DNA from: Gilvirhabdus luticola
GTDB lineage: Bacteria; Bacteroidota; Bacteroidia; Flavobacteriales; Flavobacteriaceae
Strand: one strand, 5' to 3'
NCBI RefSeq assembly: GCF_032583975.1
Contig: NZ_JAWHTF010000004.1
DNA: 64,000 nucleotides
A model generated the notes under the pieces. That model was not told the origin of the DNA. It did not search any database and worked only from the letters and a program-made list of their open reading frames with translations. Shown here piece by piece: positions 25,759 through 34,019 of the stretch (positions are counted from its first letter, which is position 1; each line of letters opens with the position of its first letter). Position numbers and translations under genes: made by a program.

Positions 25759-26160
25759 TTAAAATTCTACATAATCTCCGTCGAATACTTGATCTTCAGA
25801 GTTAGCAAAAAATATTCTTCTTTCTATAACTCCATTGATAGGACTAACATCTATGATATTAGATAAAATGTCATCAACATATCTTGATTCTTTAAACTCA
25901 ATATGCTGGAAATTTAGAAACTCGATATATTCTTGATAATTCAATAGATCTAATGTGGATTTCTTTTCGGGAGCATCCAAACTTAATTGTTTTTGGGAAT
26001 ACAAATCGAATGTTCTTGGAAAATGCTTTTTACTTCGTGGAATCACTTTGACATGTAAAGATTCGAAGACTTTCTCTTTATTTTGAATATACTTAATTCC
26101 TTTGTTCTCCAAATACTCAATAAATTCTGGATAATTCATTTTGTTTAATTTTTTTTTCAT
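25759..26160 (-). CDS. Small protein with an internal duplication, function unknown
   Basis: 133 residues, no signal peptide or membrane segment. Two copies of one motif are visible: NYPEFIEYLENKGIKYIQ (about 8-25) and NYQEYIEFLNFQHIEFKE (about 74-91), each followed by a charged stretch, so the protein is an internal tandem duplication of about 65 residues. Not recognised. It is the last gene of the minus-strand group running from the integrase (integrase, 273-aa protein, helix-turn-helix, HUH protein, this), so it is likely part of the mobile element. Confidence 0.6.
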   Translation of the reverse strand: MKKKLNKMNYPEFIEYLENKGIKYIQNKEKVFESLHVKVIPRSKKHFPRTFDLYSQKQLSLDAPEKKSTLDLLNYQEYIEFLNFQHIEFKESRYVDDILSNIIDVSPINGVIERRIFFANSEDQVFDGDYVEF

Positions 26161-26189
26161 ATGTTAAAGTTTTAATTAATATTAAATTC

Positions 26190-26564
26190 TTACTTTTTAA
26201 ATCTTATGTCATAAAAGGAAGTTCTTTTCCAAAAACCTTTTGTGATATAATAGGCAATGTCTCTTATACTCTTGACCTCCTCTAAAAAGCTAACTGCCTT
26301 CATATTAACACCCAGTTCTCTTGCCAATCTTTCCCTTGAATAGTTAGAATCAGAGTCAATTAAAAGGTGTACATGGGTCATGTTATCATTCTTATCATCT
26401 TCTATGGAAAAAAACAATTTATTCATACCCTTTTGTTTAATTAAGTTATCCATCATCTTCTTAGTATTAAATTCTGTTAGTTTGTAATGACGTCTTATAG
26501 TGGCATTATAAGTCCAATTTGCAGAACCTATCCATTTCCCATAATCTTTACATTTAGTTACCAT
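26190..26564 (-). CDS. Small HUH-type (Rep/relaxase-like) protein
   Basis: 124 residues from ATG 26564; an earlier ATG at 26627 would add 21 hydrophobic residues. It has the two signatures of HUH nucleases: HVHLLID (His-hydrophobic-His metal site) and IAYYITKGFWKR, a Y-x-x-x-K motif like motif 3 of rolling-circle Rep proteins, separated by about 45 residues. Spacing and order fit a minimal Rep-like single-strand endonuclease domain without a helicase. Being next to an excisionase-like gene and an integrase suggests a role in replication or transfer of the integrated element. Activity is inferred. Confidence 0.6.
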   Translation of the reverse strand: MVTKCKDYGKWIGSANWTYNATIRRHYKLTEFNTKKMMDNLIKQKGMNKLFFSIEDDKNDNMTHVHLLIDSDSNYSRERLARELGVNMKAVSFLEEVKSIRDIAYYITKGFWKRTSFYDIRFKK

Positions 26565-26667
26565 TATTTTAAATTTGTTCACTATTAGACACAACGGGGT
26601 TAATACCTTTATGATCCCTTTTTTCAATTATTTATACATTAACTTTAGAATTTCTCCACAGTTAATT

Positions 26668-26928
26668 CTAATTTATTTTTTTAATGGTAGCCATGATTTC
26701 ACTCCGCTTGTAATATACCCTATTGTTTAATCCATAAGCCTGGATTCTTCTTTGCTGGGTCCAACGCCATAAAGTGGAGTAACTAATCCCCAACAAGGCA
26801 CAAGCTTGCTTTTTAGAAAGCAATTCGTTCTGGTTATCATCTTTGATATTGTTATGGGAAGGGTATCCCTGTAATTGTTTTTCGATATTACATAACTTGT
26901 CAAAAATTTCTTGGAAAGGATTGTTCAT
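26668..26928 (-). CDS. Helix-turn-helix protein, excisionase-like
   Basis: 86 residues. The C-terminal half is a MerR/excisionase-type winged helix-turn-helix: LLSKKQACALLGISYSTLWR, then WTQQRRIQAYGLNNRVYYKR and a final helix. The N-terminal 35 residues form a likely coiled coil (IFDKLCNIEKQLQGY). Such proteins beside Bacteroidota integrases act as excision factors or regulators. It lies 85 bases from the next gene upstream and 104 bases from the HUH gene. Confidence 0.8.
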   Translation of the reverse strand: MNNPFQEIFDKLCNIEKQLQGYPSHNNIKDDNQNELLSKKQACALLGISYSTLWRWTQQRRIQAYGLNNRVYYKRSEIMATIKKIN

Positions 26929-27013
26929 GGTTTCTTACCTTTTATAGATACAAAGGGATGAAAACTTTTTTTCCGATTTATGGCGGTTTTTTCCGATAAG
27001 TAAAAAGAGTGCT

Positions 27014-27835
27014 TTACGCTAAATGTTTGAGGGATAATTTATTGAATATTTCCTCTCTTTTTTTGGATGAAGATTTTTTTAATGATAACAAATTTCCTCT
27101 CTCATAAATGTCATTATATACATCTTTCGAAATAAAATTTTCATCAATTAACCACTTCAAAAAATTTTGATGACTTATATAATGAATATATTTTTGTGAC
27201 AACATCTTTTGATATATATAACTAATATCGTTATAAGGTGTAATTAAATAATTACTTAAGAAGTCTTTAAAAATGTTGAAATACACCCTATCAATAAATA
27301 TCTCTGGAAAATACTTCTCTCCTTCTTTAAATTCAATTTTGTTGTTTAAGTGCAACTTTATTTCCTCAATCGACAGAGAAAATGCAGCTTGGTAAAACAG
27401 CTCCTGTAGTTTCATTATTTTATTGCCACGTTCATTTCTCAGCTCTCCTGCATTAATGAAATTTAAGTTAAGATCATGATACAATATTGAATCTCGATCA
27501 AAAAATAAAAAAAGCTTTAATGTGTAACTCTTAATTTTTGTCCAATCATCATAATCATTGACTGCAGAAAGTAAATCATCAACAATAGGGAATTTTGGAA
27601 CATCAAGTGTATTAATTTTATTTGTGATCAATCTTACATATTTATCATACTGTGTTTCTGTCAAATTCACCTTGTTTTTGTCAATATCAGCTATGATTTT
27701 TCTATAATAATCATCTAAGTTTAAAGCAAATTCAATATAATCAGATTTGTACAATTCAAATAAACTTAAAAACTTAATTAGGTCTTCAAATGGATCAACA
27801 CCATCGGGAATGTCATTATAAGAAGCTGTAGTCAT
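27014..27835 (-). CDS. Conserved-type helical protein next to the integrase, function unknown
   Basis: 273 residues, soluble, rich in Tyr, Phe, Asp and Asn, probably all-helical. No motif recognised; the general look resembles accessory proteins encoded with Bacteroidota integrases (RteC-like in size and composition), but similarity is not enough for a call. The start is six bases beyond the integrase stop, so the two are co-transcribed. A role in control of integration or in the element's own defence is possible. Confidence 0.55.
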   Translation of the reverse strand: MTTASYNDIPDGVDPFEDLIKFLSLFELYKSDYIEFALNLDDYYRKIIADIDKNKVNLTETQYDKYVRLITNKINTLDVPKFPIVDDLLSAVNDYDDWTKIKSYTLKLFLFFDRDSILYHDLNLNFINAGELRNERGNKIMKLQELFYQAAFSLSIEEIKLHLNNKIEFKEGEKYFPEIFIDRVYFNIFKDFLSNYLITPYNDISYIYQKMLSQKYIHYISHQNFLKWLIDENFISKDVYNDIYERGNLLSLKKSSSKKREEIFNKLSLKHLA

Positions 27836-27841
27836 AATATC

Positions 27842-29110
27842 TTAATCATTCCAAAGTTTAGCAAGTTGTATACTGTAATCTATCGGTTTCTTTCCGATGT
27901 AATCTAAAAACATTGACTCGGTAGTATGTCCAGTAATATTCATAAGTAGCGGTGTTGGATATTTCTCCAAAGCGTAAAAATTTGTAGCAAAACTTCTCCT
28001 ACATATATGTGAGCTTACCAATTTCCATTTCTCATAATGCCCAAACTCATTTCGTCCTGTGGATGGATTATTTAAATTGCCTTCAACAATTTTATTCATT
28101 TCCAAAATTCTACATAGTTCCTTAATGAGCTTGTTAAATATTGCGCTTTTACTTTGATGGGTATTGCCAAATGTGGGTGGAAAATGATTGTTTCTTGATT
28201 TTAATATCTTTTTCACTTCAGGATGTATCGGTATCTGAACTAAGTTACCTGTCTTTACTTGCTCCAATACTATAAACTCATAACCACCAATGTTTTCAAT
28301 CATATTCATTTTCATTCGCAGTAAATCACTAACTCGCTGACCAGTATAACAACCAATGACCAACCAATCTCTTGCAGCATTTAACTTTTCTGTTTCAAAC
28401 TCATGATTTTTAATAATGTTAATTTCATCAAAGGAAAGTGTTACTATCGGTGGTTTAACTGTAAAGCCTTTGAAGTCTAATATTTGAGGATTCAAACTAT
28501 AACCATTTTTACGAGCATCGTAGACTATAGTTTTGACAAATGAAATATACCGACCAATAGTATTGTCATTTATTTTTTCCTTTTCAGATAGGTATTGAAT
28601 AAATTCACTTCTAAAGTTTAAATCAACTTGGTTGATTAAATATTTCTTCTTTTTAAATGCCTCAAAACCTTTAAGCTTATTGAGTATTGTATTATACTTT
28701 GTTAAAGTTGCTTTACTTGCTCCTCTTTTTCCTTTGTTATTTACACTGTAGGGTAAGTTCTCTATGAAGTAATTGCAATATTCAACCAAATACTCTTTAT
28801 TACCTTCATTGATTCGATTTTGAAGTTTATTAATCGTCATTAATAGCCAATTTCCATCAATTAATTTACCTTTAGCATTGTCATTATTAAAAGCTTCTAT
28901 GATGGAACCTTCCAAACTTATTAATTTAGCTTTTAAGCTTTTATTATTTTCATTATTAGGCTTTGGATATCCAGTTGATGTACTCCAGGACTTAGGATCA
29001 ATTACATAACCAGATTTTCTTTTTAAGACTTTGCTCCTACCCAAAGACATTCTCAAATAAATAGGAGCCGGATTATTTTTACTTTGTAAAATATATTTGA
29101 TTGTTGCCAT
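27842..29110 (-). CDS. Tyrosine recombinase (phage-type integrase)
   Basis: 422 residues with the arrangement usual for Bacteroidota integrases: an N-terminal arm-binding region (1-110), a SAM-like core-binding domain (about 110-215), and a catalytic domain with Arg in CYTGQRVSDLL (about 257), a Lys in the beta hairpin (EQVKTGNLVQI), H368-x-x-R371 in SHICRRS, H395 in GHTTE, and the nucleophile Y404 in FLDYIG. All catalytic residues are present, so it should be active. It starts 30 bases before two 11-base direct repeats and about 175 bases from a tRNA-Ser-like fragment, the expected attachment end. Confidence 0.95.
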   Translation of the reverse strand: MATIKYILQSKNNPAPIYLRMSLGRSKVLKRKSGYVIDPKSWSTSTGYPKPNNENNKSLKAKLISLEGSIIEAFNNDNAKGKLIDGNWLLMTINKLQNRINEGNKEYLVEYCNYFIENLPYSVNNKGKRGASKATLTKYNTILNKLKGFEAFKKKKYLINQVDLNFRSEFIQYLSEKEKINDNTIGRYISFVKTIVYDARKNGYSLNPQILDFKGFTVKPPIVTLSFDEINIIKNHEFETEKLNAARDWLVIGCYTGQRVSDLLRMKMNMIENIGGYEFIVLEQVKTGNLVQIPIHPEVKKILKSRNNHFPPTFGNTHQSKSAIFNKLIKELCRILEMNKIVEGNLNNPSTGRNEFGHYEKWKLVSSHICRRSFATNFYALEKYPTPLLMNITGHTTESMFLDYIGKKPIDYSIQLAKLWND

Positions 29111-29138
29111 ACATTTAATAAAAGTTATACAATATAAG

Positions 29139-29160
29139 ATTTAGTCAACATTTAGTCAAC
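29139..29160. repeat. Tandem 11-base repeats upstream of the integrase
   Basis: ATTTAGTCAAC occurs twice head to tail (29139-29149 and 29150-29160). A second pair, ATGGATTAT (29175-29183 and 29185-29193), repeats with a ten-base period. Between an integrase start and its attachment core such repeats are usually arm-type binding sites for the integrase or sites for its excision factor. Confidence 0.6.
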
Positions 29161-29285
29161 CAAATTGAAATATTATGGATTATAATGGATTATTATGCAA
29201 TACCTTGATTATACGATATGCATTGCAAATGCTCATAAACACTGGGGTTATCAGGGTTTTGAAGTTTTATTTTATTTCATAAGGA

Positions 29286-29303
29286 AAGTCCCTCTTTCTC
29301 CGC
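29286..29303 (+). other. Attachment site fragment: 3' end of a tRNA-Ser
   Basis: AAGTCCCTCTTTCTCCGC corresponds to the end of the T-arm plus acceptor strand of a serine tRNA. The complementary 5' acceptor (GGAGAAA) is absent from the 100 bases before it, so it is not a whole gene. An integrase that targets the tRNA 3' end leaves such a copy at one end of its element. Confidence 0.65.
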
Positions 29304-29310
29304 AAATAGA

Positions 29311-29340
29311 AACCCGCAACACATGTTGCGGGTTTTTTTG
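29311..29340 (+). terminator. Rho-independent terminator
   Basis: AACCCGCAAC (29311-29320) pairs with GTTGCGGGTT (29325-29334 region), short loop, followed by a run of seven T. It directly follows the tRNA-Ser fragment and is probably the original terminator of that tRNA transcript. Confidence 0.85.
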
Positions 29341-29416
29341 TTTTTAAGTTATTAAATAGTTTTTACAGATATAATAAATTATAAACATAGATTTTAAGGC
29401 TGCTTTAAACTTCAAG

Positions 29417-30499
29417 CTACATGGTGGAAAACTTAAATACTGTATTTGACCTATACTGCTCTCCCGGATTTAACACCACTGATGGAAACTCTTCTTGGTT
29501 AGGCGAATCTGGATAGTGTTGTGTTTCAAGACAAAAGCCTGTACGGTCTTTATAGGTCACTCCGTTTTTGCCAAAGTAAGCAGCATCCAGAATATTACCA
29601 GAATAGAATTGCATTCCCGGTTCGGTAGTGAAGACCTCCAATAACCTTCCACTGCTTGGATGATAAGCCGAAGCTGCAAACCTGATGCCCTTGTCCTGAT
29701 AATTTAAAACCCAATTGTGGTCGTAACCCTTCCCTATTTTCAGTTGTTGGATGTTGGCTGAAATATCTTGACCAATGGGTTTTGCAATACGGAAATCGAA
29801 AGGTGTGTTTTCTACACTTCTAAATTCTCCTGTTGGTATGAGGCTTTTATCTACTGGTAGATAGCTATCTGCATCTATAAGTAACTCATGGTCGGTAATG
29901 GGTTTTGACATGTCTCCCGATAAGTTAAAATAGGAATGCTGTGTCAAGTTGACGATAGTGGGTTTATCGGTTGTGGCTTCATACAGTACTTTCAGTTCAT
30001 TGTTATCTGTTAAGGTGTATGTAACTGTAGTTGAGAGTGTACCCGGATAACCTTCTTCTGTATCATTACTGATGTAGGTGAGTTTTAAAGCATTGTCTGC
30101 CTCAAGCGCTTGGGCAGACCATAGCACTTTGTCAAAACCTTTGTTGCCGCCATGTAAGTGATTGTTGCCATTGTTGATTGCCAAGGTGTATTCTGTACTA
30201 TTTAAAGAGAACTTGCCTTTGGCTATTCTGTTACCGTATCTGCCAATAAGGGCTCCAAAAAAAGGATTGCTCTGTATATATTGCTGCAAGGTATCATAAC
30301 CCAAAACAACATCTTCTATTTGGCCTACTTTATCAGGAACTTTGAGTGATGTGATAATACCACCATAGGTGATGACCTCCACCTCCATCCCATGAGTATT
30401 TTTAAGTTTATAGAGTTCCACCGTTTGCCCATTTGGCATGGAACCGAAATAGGATTTTTCGATTGAGGGCTCTTGTTCCTGGCCTTGAGTGTCTTTCAT
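29417..30499 (-). CDS. galM: Aldose 1-epimerase (mutarotase)
   Basis: 360 residues, matching the full GalM family. It interconverts alpha and beta anomers of hexoses, chiefly galactose and glucose. Visible landmarks: VITYGGIITSLKVPD near the start, NNHLHGGNKGFDKVLW with the first catalytic His, LTQHSYFNLSG with the second, YDHNWVLN and the Glu base region FCLETQHYPDSPN near the end. No lipoprotein signal, unlike many Bacteroidota homologues, so a cytoplasmic or leaderless form is likely unless translation starts elsewhere. A single gene, first on the core side of the island boundary. Confidence 0.93.
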   Translation of the reverse strand: MKDTQGQEQEPSIEKSYFGSMPNGQTVELYKLKNTHGMEVEVITYGGIITSLKVPDKVGQIEDVVLGYDTLQQYIQSNPFFGALIGRYGNRIAKGKFSLNSTEYTLAINNGNNHLHGGNKGFDKVLWSAQALEADNALKLTYISNDTEEGYPGTLSTTVTYTLTDNNELKVLYEATTDKPTIVNLTQHSYFNLSGDMSKPITDHELLIDADSYLPVDKSLIPTGEFRSVENTPFDFRIAKPIGQDISANIQQLKIGKGYDHNWVLNYQDKGIRFAASAYHPSSGRLLEVFTTEPGMQFYSGNILDAAYFGKNGVTYKDRTGFCLETQHYPDSPNQEEFPSVVLNPGEQYRSNTVFKFSTM

Positions 30500-30620
30500 T
30501 TACTTTTCTTATTGGTCTTTACGCTTCATATTTAAACCTGTATTTCTAACCTTTTAAAAATAAGGCTTGTAAACAAATATAATGTTTCCTTTAAAAACGT
30601 AATGGTCTTTTTATAATACA

Positions 30621-30646
30621 AAAACCTCAACTTTCGTTGAGGTTCT
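30621..30646 (-). terminator. Terminator of the 30667-31593 gene
   Basis: AACCTCAAC (30623-30631) pairs with GTTGAGGTT (30636-30644) with a four-base loop; on the minus strand a T-run follows. It lies about 20 bases after the minus-strand stop at 30667. Confidence 0.8.
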
Positions 30647-30666
30647 TGTATATCTTAACAAATGAT

Positions 30667-31593
30667 TTAATCTCTCATTGAATCTGTTGTATAGTATCCG
30701 TTTTCGTTGGTTATCATACCTTCATCATTAAAGTCATGAGTTAACATTAATGGTAAAACAACTTTTTTTCCATCAGATTTTCTTGTTAATCTCACATTCC
30801 ACCATGATTGAACCACCTTGGCATTACCCAATTCATAATCTAAATAATCTGGATATCCCTGCACATCTACACTTTCGATAGTCCAGTTTTCAATCATTTT
30901 TTTAAATCCTTCTTTTTCTTCGGCAACAGTATTAGACTCTCCTGGTGCCATATCTAAATTACTAAACGTTGCGTCGTCAGTAAAAAAGCTAAATGCTTTA
31001 TCAACGTCCCCATGCTCCAAGGCTCCCATCATGCGTCTTACTTTATTAATGTTTTCATGATGATCATAAATAGTTCCATTGGTTCTTGGATTAAAACTTT
31101 GTCTAATCTCTCTGCCAACATTGGCACTATAATCAATCATAGTCACAATTTTCCCTTCAGCATTTAAGTAGTACAATCTATGAATTGGCATATCTATTTT
31201 TACACCAGTGGTGTTGTGAATACCTCTTATATAGTCCCATGTTTGAACCCATAAACCATCATCATCATCATACTTTATGGCATCTGGATAAGCACCATTT
31301 TGACGTGTTATGCTCATATAAGAAACCCAGTCTTTTCTATTTTTAACCCAATCTAAATACTCTTCTTTATTGGTGCCTTCTACATCTTTATTTCTATTTG
31401 TACCATCGAATGATTTAAAATTGTCTGCTAAATACGTGGCAACTTTATCTGCATCTCCAGACATATCTGCTTGTTGCATAGCTTCAACTGCTACAATTCC
31501 CGGATGTTCATTATAAACTATTCCATTTTTCTTTTTTTGAGAATACATGATCATGGTGCCCATCATCATGAAAATAATTACACTTTTTTTCAT
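30667..31593 (-). CDS. Secreted SnoaL/NTF2-like protein
   Basis: 308 residues with a signal peptide (MKKSVIIFMMMGTMIMYSQ). Two similar halves each show the NTF2/SnoaL-like cone: EAMQQADMSGDADKVATYLA... with DFKSFDG in the first and MMGALEHGDVDKAFSFFTDD in the second, each followed by a tryptophan-rich sheet (WVQTWDY, VVQSWWNVRL). Ligand and reaction are unknown; the family includes cyclases, isomerases and non-enzymatic binders. Own terminator, no operon partner. Confidence 0.75.
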   Translation of the reverse strand: MKKSVIIFMMMGTMIMYSQKKKNGIVYNEHPGIVAVEAMQQADMSGDADKVATYLADNFKSFDGTNRNKDVEGTNKEEYLDWVKNRKDWVSYMSITRQNGAYPDAIKYDDDDGLWVQTWDYIRGIHNTTGVKIDMPIHRLYYLNAEGKIVTMIDYSANVGREIRQSFNPRTNGTIYDHHENINKVRRMMGALEHGDVDKAFSFFTDDATFSNLDMAPGESNTVAEEKEGFKKMIENWTIESVDVQGYPDYLDYELGNAKVVQSWWNVRLTRKSDGKKVVLPLMLTHDFNDEGMITNENGYYTTDSMRD

Positions 31594-31802
31594 TTTTAAA
31601 TTGTTTTTGGTTAGTTAATACATATTTGATCGGCGTTTGCCTAATTGTTAATTAATAAAAATCTTTAAGATACAGGGGTCTTTATGGTTTGCTTTAGATA
31701 ACAAATACGAATTATTATTAAGTAGGAATAAAAGTACAAAAAAAATGTTAACCAACATTAAAAAAATTACTTCCGAAGTGAAATGGAGTATTTTGTTCAT
31801 GT

Positions 31803-32657
31803 TTAATTGGTACCTGAAGAATTTTGCATAATAAGTATTGGAGAATGTATTTGCAGTACAAAAGATTCTATTTTGTGCGTGCCAAATAATCTTTCAAAAA
31901 AAGAATGTTTTTTATTGACCATAGCCAATAATTGTATGCTGTTTTTATCTAAGTAATCTGTAACCTTTGCAAGAATATTGATTCCCTTGAGGTCTACGAA
32001 TTCATGTACCACATCATTAAAATGCGAATTCAAAAATGATTTGTTATTTTCCTGTTCTTGAGTCAGTGCATCATTATCTGATATATGTACAATTTTAATT
32101 TTTGAATTGAATATTTTTGATACATTAAGTAATGGCAAAAGTTCTAAAAAACTATATTGCGTTGCATAGTTTGACGTAAAAACAATCTCATTTATAGGTT
32201 GAAATTTGTAATTACTAGGGATTACCAAAACTGGTGTTGAACAACGATTTATAACTCTTACAGTGTTACTACCAAAAAGAATTCTTTCTAATCCAGTTAT
32301 TCCTTTGGTTCCCATGATAATGAGTTCAATCTTTTTTGAAGCACATTGTTGGTTTACAGCATCGATAAAACTGTCGTAATCAACAATAGCATGAAATTGG
32401 TGTTTATTATTTTTGTGTTTTGATTTTACTTTGGAAATAATTTTATTAATAGATTTTTTAGAAGTATCTATAAGAGATTTATAAAGCGTTTCTGAAGGTG
32501 TCATGGTCATTAAATCGTCTGTGATAAATGAAGAGGTTTTTACCACATTAAGCACATAAAATTCAGCAGCTTCGTTTTTAAACAATTCTTGAGCATAATT
32601 TATTGCTTTTAAAGAGTTTATAGAGAAATCTGTTGGAAGCAATATTCTTTTCATCAC
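31803..32657 (-). CDS. Universal stress protein, two tandem UspA domains
   Basis: 284 residues, cytoplasmic. Domain one (1-150) opens ILLPTDFSINSLKAINYA and ends with the ATP-binding signature MGTKGITGLERILFGS...VLVIP, so it probably binds ATP. Domain two (about 155-284) is more divergent, with NKKHSFFERLFGTHKIESFV in place of the full glycine signature, so likely does not bind nucleotide in the same way. Tandem Usp proteins are common stress-induced factors in Bacteroidota. Single gene; divergent from the next gene. Confidence 0.92.
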   Translation of the reverse strand: MMKRILLPTDFSINSLKAINYAQELFKNEAAEFYVLNVVKTSSFITDDLMTMTPSETLYKSLIDTSKKSINKIISKVKSKHKNNKHQFHAIVDYDSFIDAVNQQCASKKIELIIMGTKGITGLERILFGSNTVRVINRCSTPVLVIPSNYKFQPINEIVFTSNYATQYSFLELLPLLNVSKIFNSKIKIVHISDNDALTQEQENNKSFLNSHFNDVVHEFVDLKGINILAKVTDYLDKNSIQLLAMVNKKHSFFERLFGTHKIESFVLQIHSPILIMQNSSGTN

Positions 32658-32821
32658 TTGAAGGTATTATTTACAACATAAATTTAGTTTGAGATTCATT
32701 ATAAATCAATGATATTTATCAGTTGAAAAATTATTATAGTTCATCATTAAATTGTTTCATACAATTATAAATTCGGCACAATAAATGATTATTATTGCGT
32801 TATAAACAACAAATTTATTTT

Positions 32822-33601
32822 ATGAATCGTATTACGATTGCCCTTATTTTCTTTTTGTCATGTTTTGTAAATGCACAAAATAATGCCATTGGAACAAATG
32901 AAAAGCTTGTATTTACTGCTTCCTATAATATGTCTGGAATTCTTAACAATTTGGCTGAAGTTAGGATGGAAACTAGCGAAGTCAAAACTTCAAAAACAAC
33001 ACTTTTAAGGCTGAAATGTACAGCTAGCACCTACAGTAAATGGGATCATTTTTTTAAGATTAGAGATTTGTATGAAAGCTATGTAAGTCCGATCAGTTTA
33101 AAACCATACTTGTATAAAAGAGACATTAATGAAGGTAGCTATTACAAGGCCATGAAGTACACATACGACCATAAGACCAATACCATTAAAACTTTACAGC
33201 AAAAGAAGAAAAAGGATGGTAGTCTTTGGGGTGAAAATAAAACCATTACTGTTCAGTCTAAAACAAAAGATATAGTTTCTACATTATATTTCATTAGAAC
33301 TTTAGATTATAATAATATGTCTGTTGGCAAGTCCAATGAACTAATCATTGTTTTTGACAGAGAAGAAGTTAAAGCACACATAACCTATTTAGGCAAGGAA
33401 ACCATATCTACCGTTTTGGGTAAATTACCTTGTTACAAATTAAGTATCAGTACCAACAAAGTAGATGTTTTGAAAGGTACTAATAGTAATATTATCTGGC
33501 TAACCGCAGATGCAAACAAAATACCTGTATTTGCAACTTTTAAGATTGCTGTGGGCAACGGAGAATTAAAATTAAAATCTGCATCAGGTTTAAGAAATTA
33601 A
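32822..33601 (+). CDS. DUF3108 family exported protein
   Basis: 259 residues from ATG 32822, with a signal peptide (MNRITIALIFFLSCFVNAQ). The mature part is beta-rich with EKLVFTASYNMSGILNNLAE, YESYVSPISLKPYLYKRDI and DIVSTLYFIRTLDYNNMSVG, which fit DUF3108, a lipocalin/LolA-like periplasmic family. Molecular role unknown. It lies seven bases upstream of a small membrane protein and may be co-transcribed with it and the M28 peptidases. Confidence 0.85.
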   Translation: MNRITIALIFFLSCFVNAQNNAIGTNEKLVFTASYNMSGILNNLAEVRMETSEVKTSKTTLLRLKCTASTYSKWDHFFKIRDLYESYVSPISLKPYLYKRDINEGSYYKAMKYTYDHKTNTIKTLQQKKKKDGSLWGENKTITVQSKTKDIVSTLYFIRTLDYNNMSVGKSNELIIVFDREEVKAHITYLGKETISTVLGKLPCYKLSISTNKVDVLKGTNSNIIWLTADANKIPVFATFKIAVGNGELKLKSASGLRN

Positions 33602-33608
33602 AATTAGT

Positions 33609-33968
33609 ATGAGAAAACTTTTTATCACTTTAGGACTAATTACTGCAATACTAGCCGTTATATTGTCTGTATTGCCATTATCTAATTTATCGTTTATTCC
33701 TGCGATATTCGCCTTAATATTAGGTGTTGTTGCGTTGTTCGTATCCAACAAGAGTGGTGCATCAAAAAAGATAATACAATATATATTTTTACTCACCATC
33801 ATTTCATTGGTTTTTGCCACCTACAAATCTATTTTTAGTGAATCAGAAGTTGTTAATACAAAAGAGTTACAGGAAAAAGAAGTGGAATCTGAACAAGAAG
33901 CCATTGACGAACTCGAAGAATTAAATATTGAAGCCGAAGATTTAGAAGATATAAATTTAGACGAGTAA
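33609..33968 (+). CDS. Small membrane protein with acidic tail
   Basis: 119 residues. Two to three transmembrane helices (about 4-22, 26-46, 54-73) are followed by a highly acidic cytoplasmic or periplasmic tail rich in Glu (ELQEKEVESEQEAIDELEE). No family recognised with confidence, though such proteins are frequent in Flavobacteriia next to DUF3108 genes. Seven-base spacing from the previous gene. Confidence 0.7.
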   Translation: MRKLFITLGLITAILAVILSVLPLSNLSFIPAIFALILGVVALFVSNKSGASKKIIQYIFLLTIISLVFATYKSIFSESEVVNTKELQEKEVESEQEAIDELEELNIEAEDLEDINLDE

Positions 33969-34019
33969 GATTTTCGTTAAACTATTTTTTAAATATATTT
34001 GAACCTTAATTATTTAGGG

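Larger units (their letters stand above)
1..29303. mobile_element. Integrated genomic island (right part; left end outside the window)
   Basis: The right edge is set by the 18-base match to a tRNA-Ser 3' end at 29286-29303, next to the integrase, helix-turn-helix and HUH genes. Inside are defence genes, lone unknown operons and no housekeeping genes; beyond 29,400 the content becomes core-like. No second copy of the attachment sequence was found between 1 and 29,286, so the intact tRNA-Ser and left end should lie to the left. The island could also be several stacked insertions. Confidence 0.5.

Noticed and set aside
28300..29110. CTnDOT-type conjugative transposon
   Set aside because: An integrase and helix-turn-helix protein are present, but no tra or mob genes are in the window, so only a general integrated island is supported.
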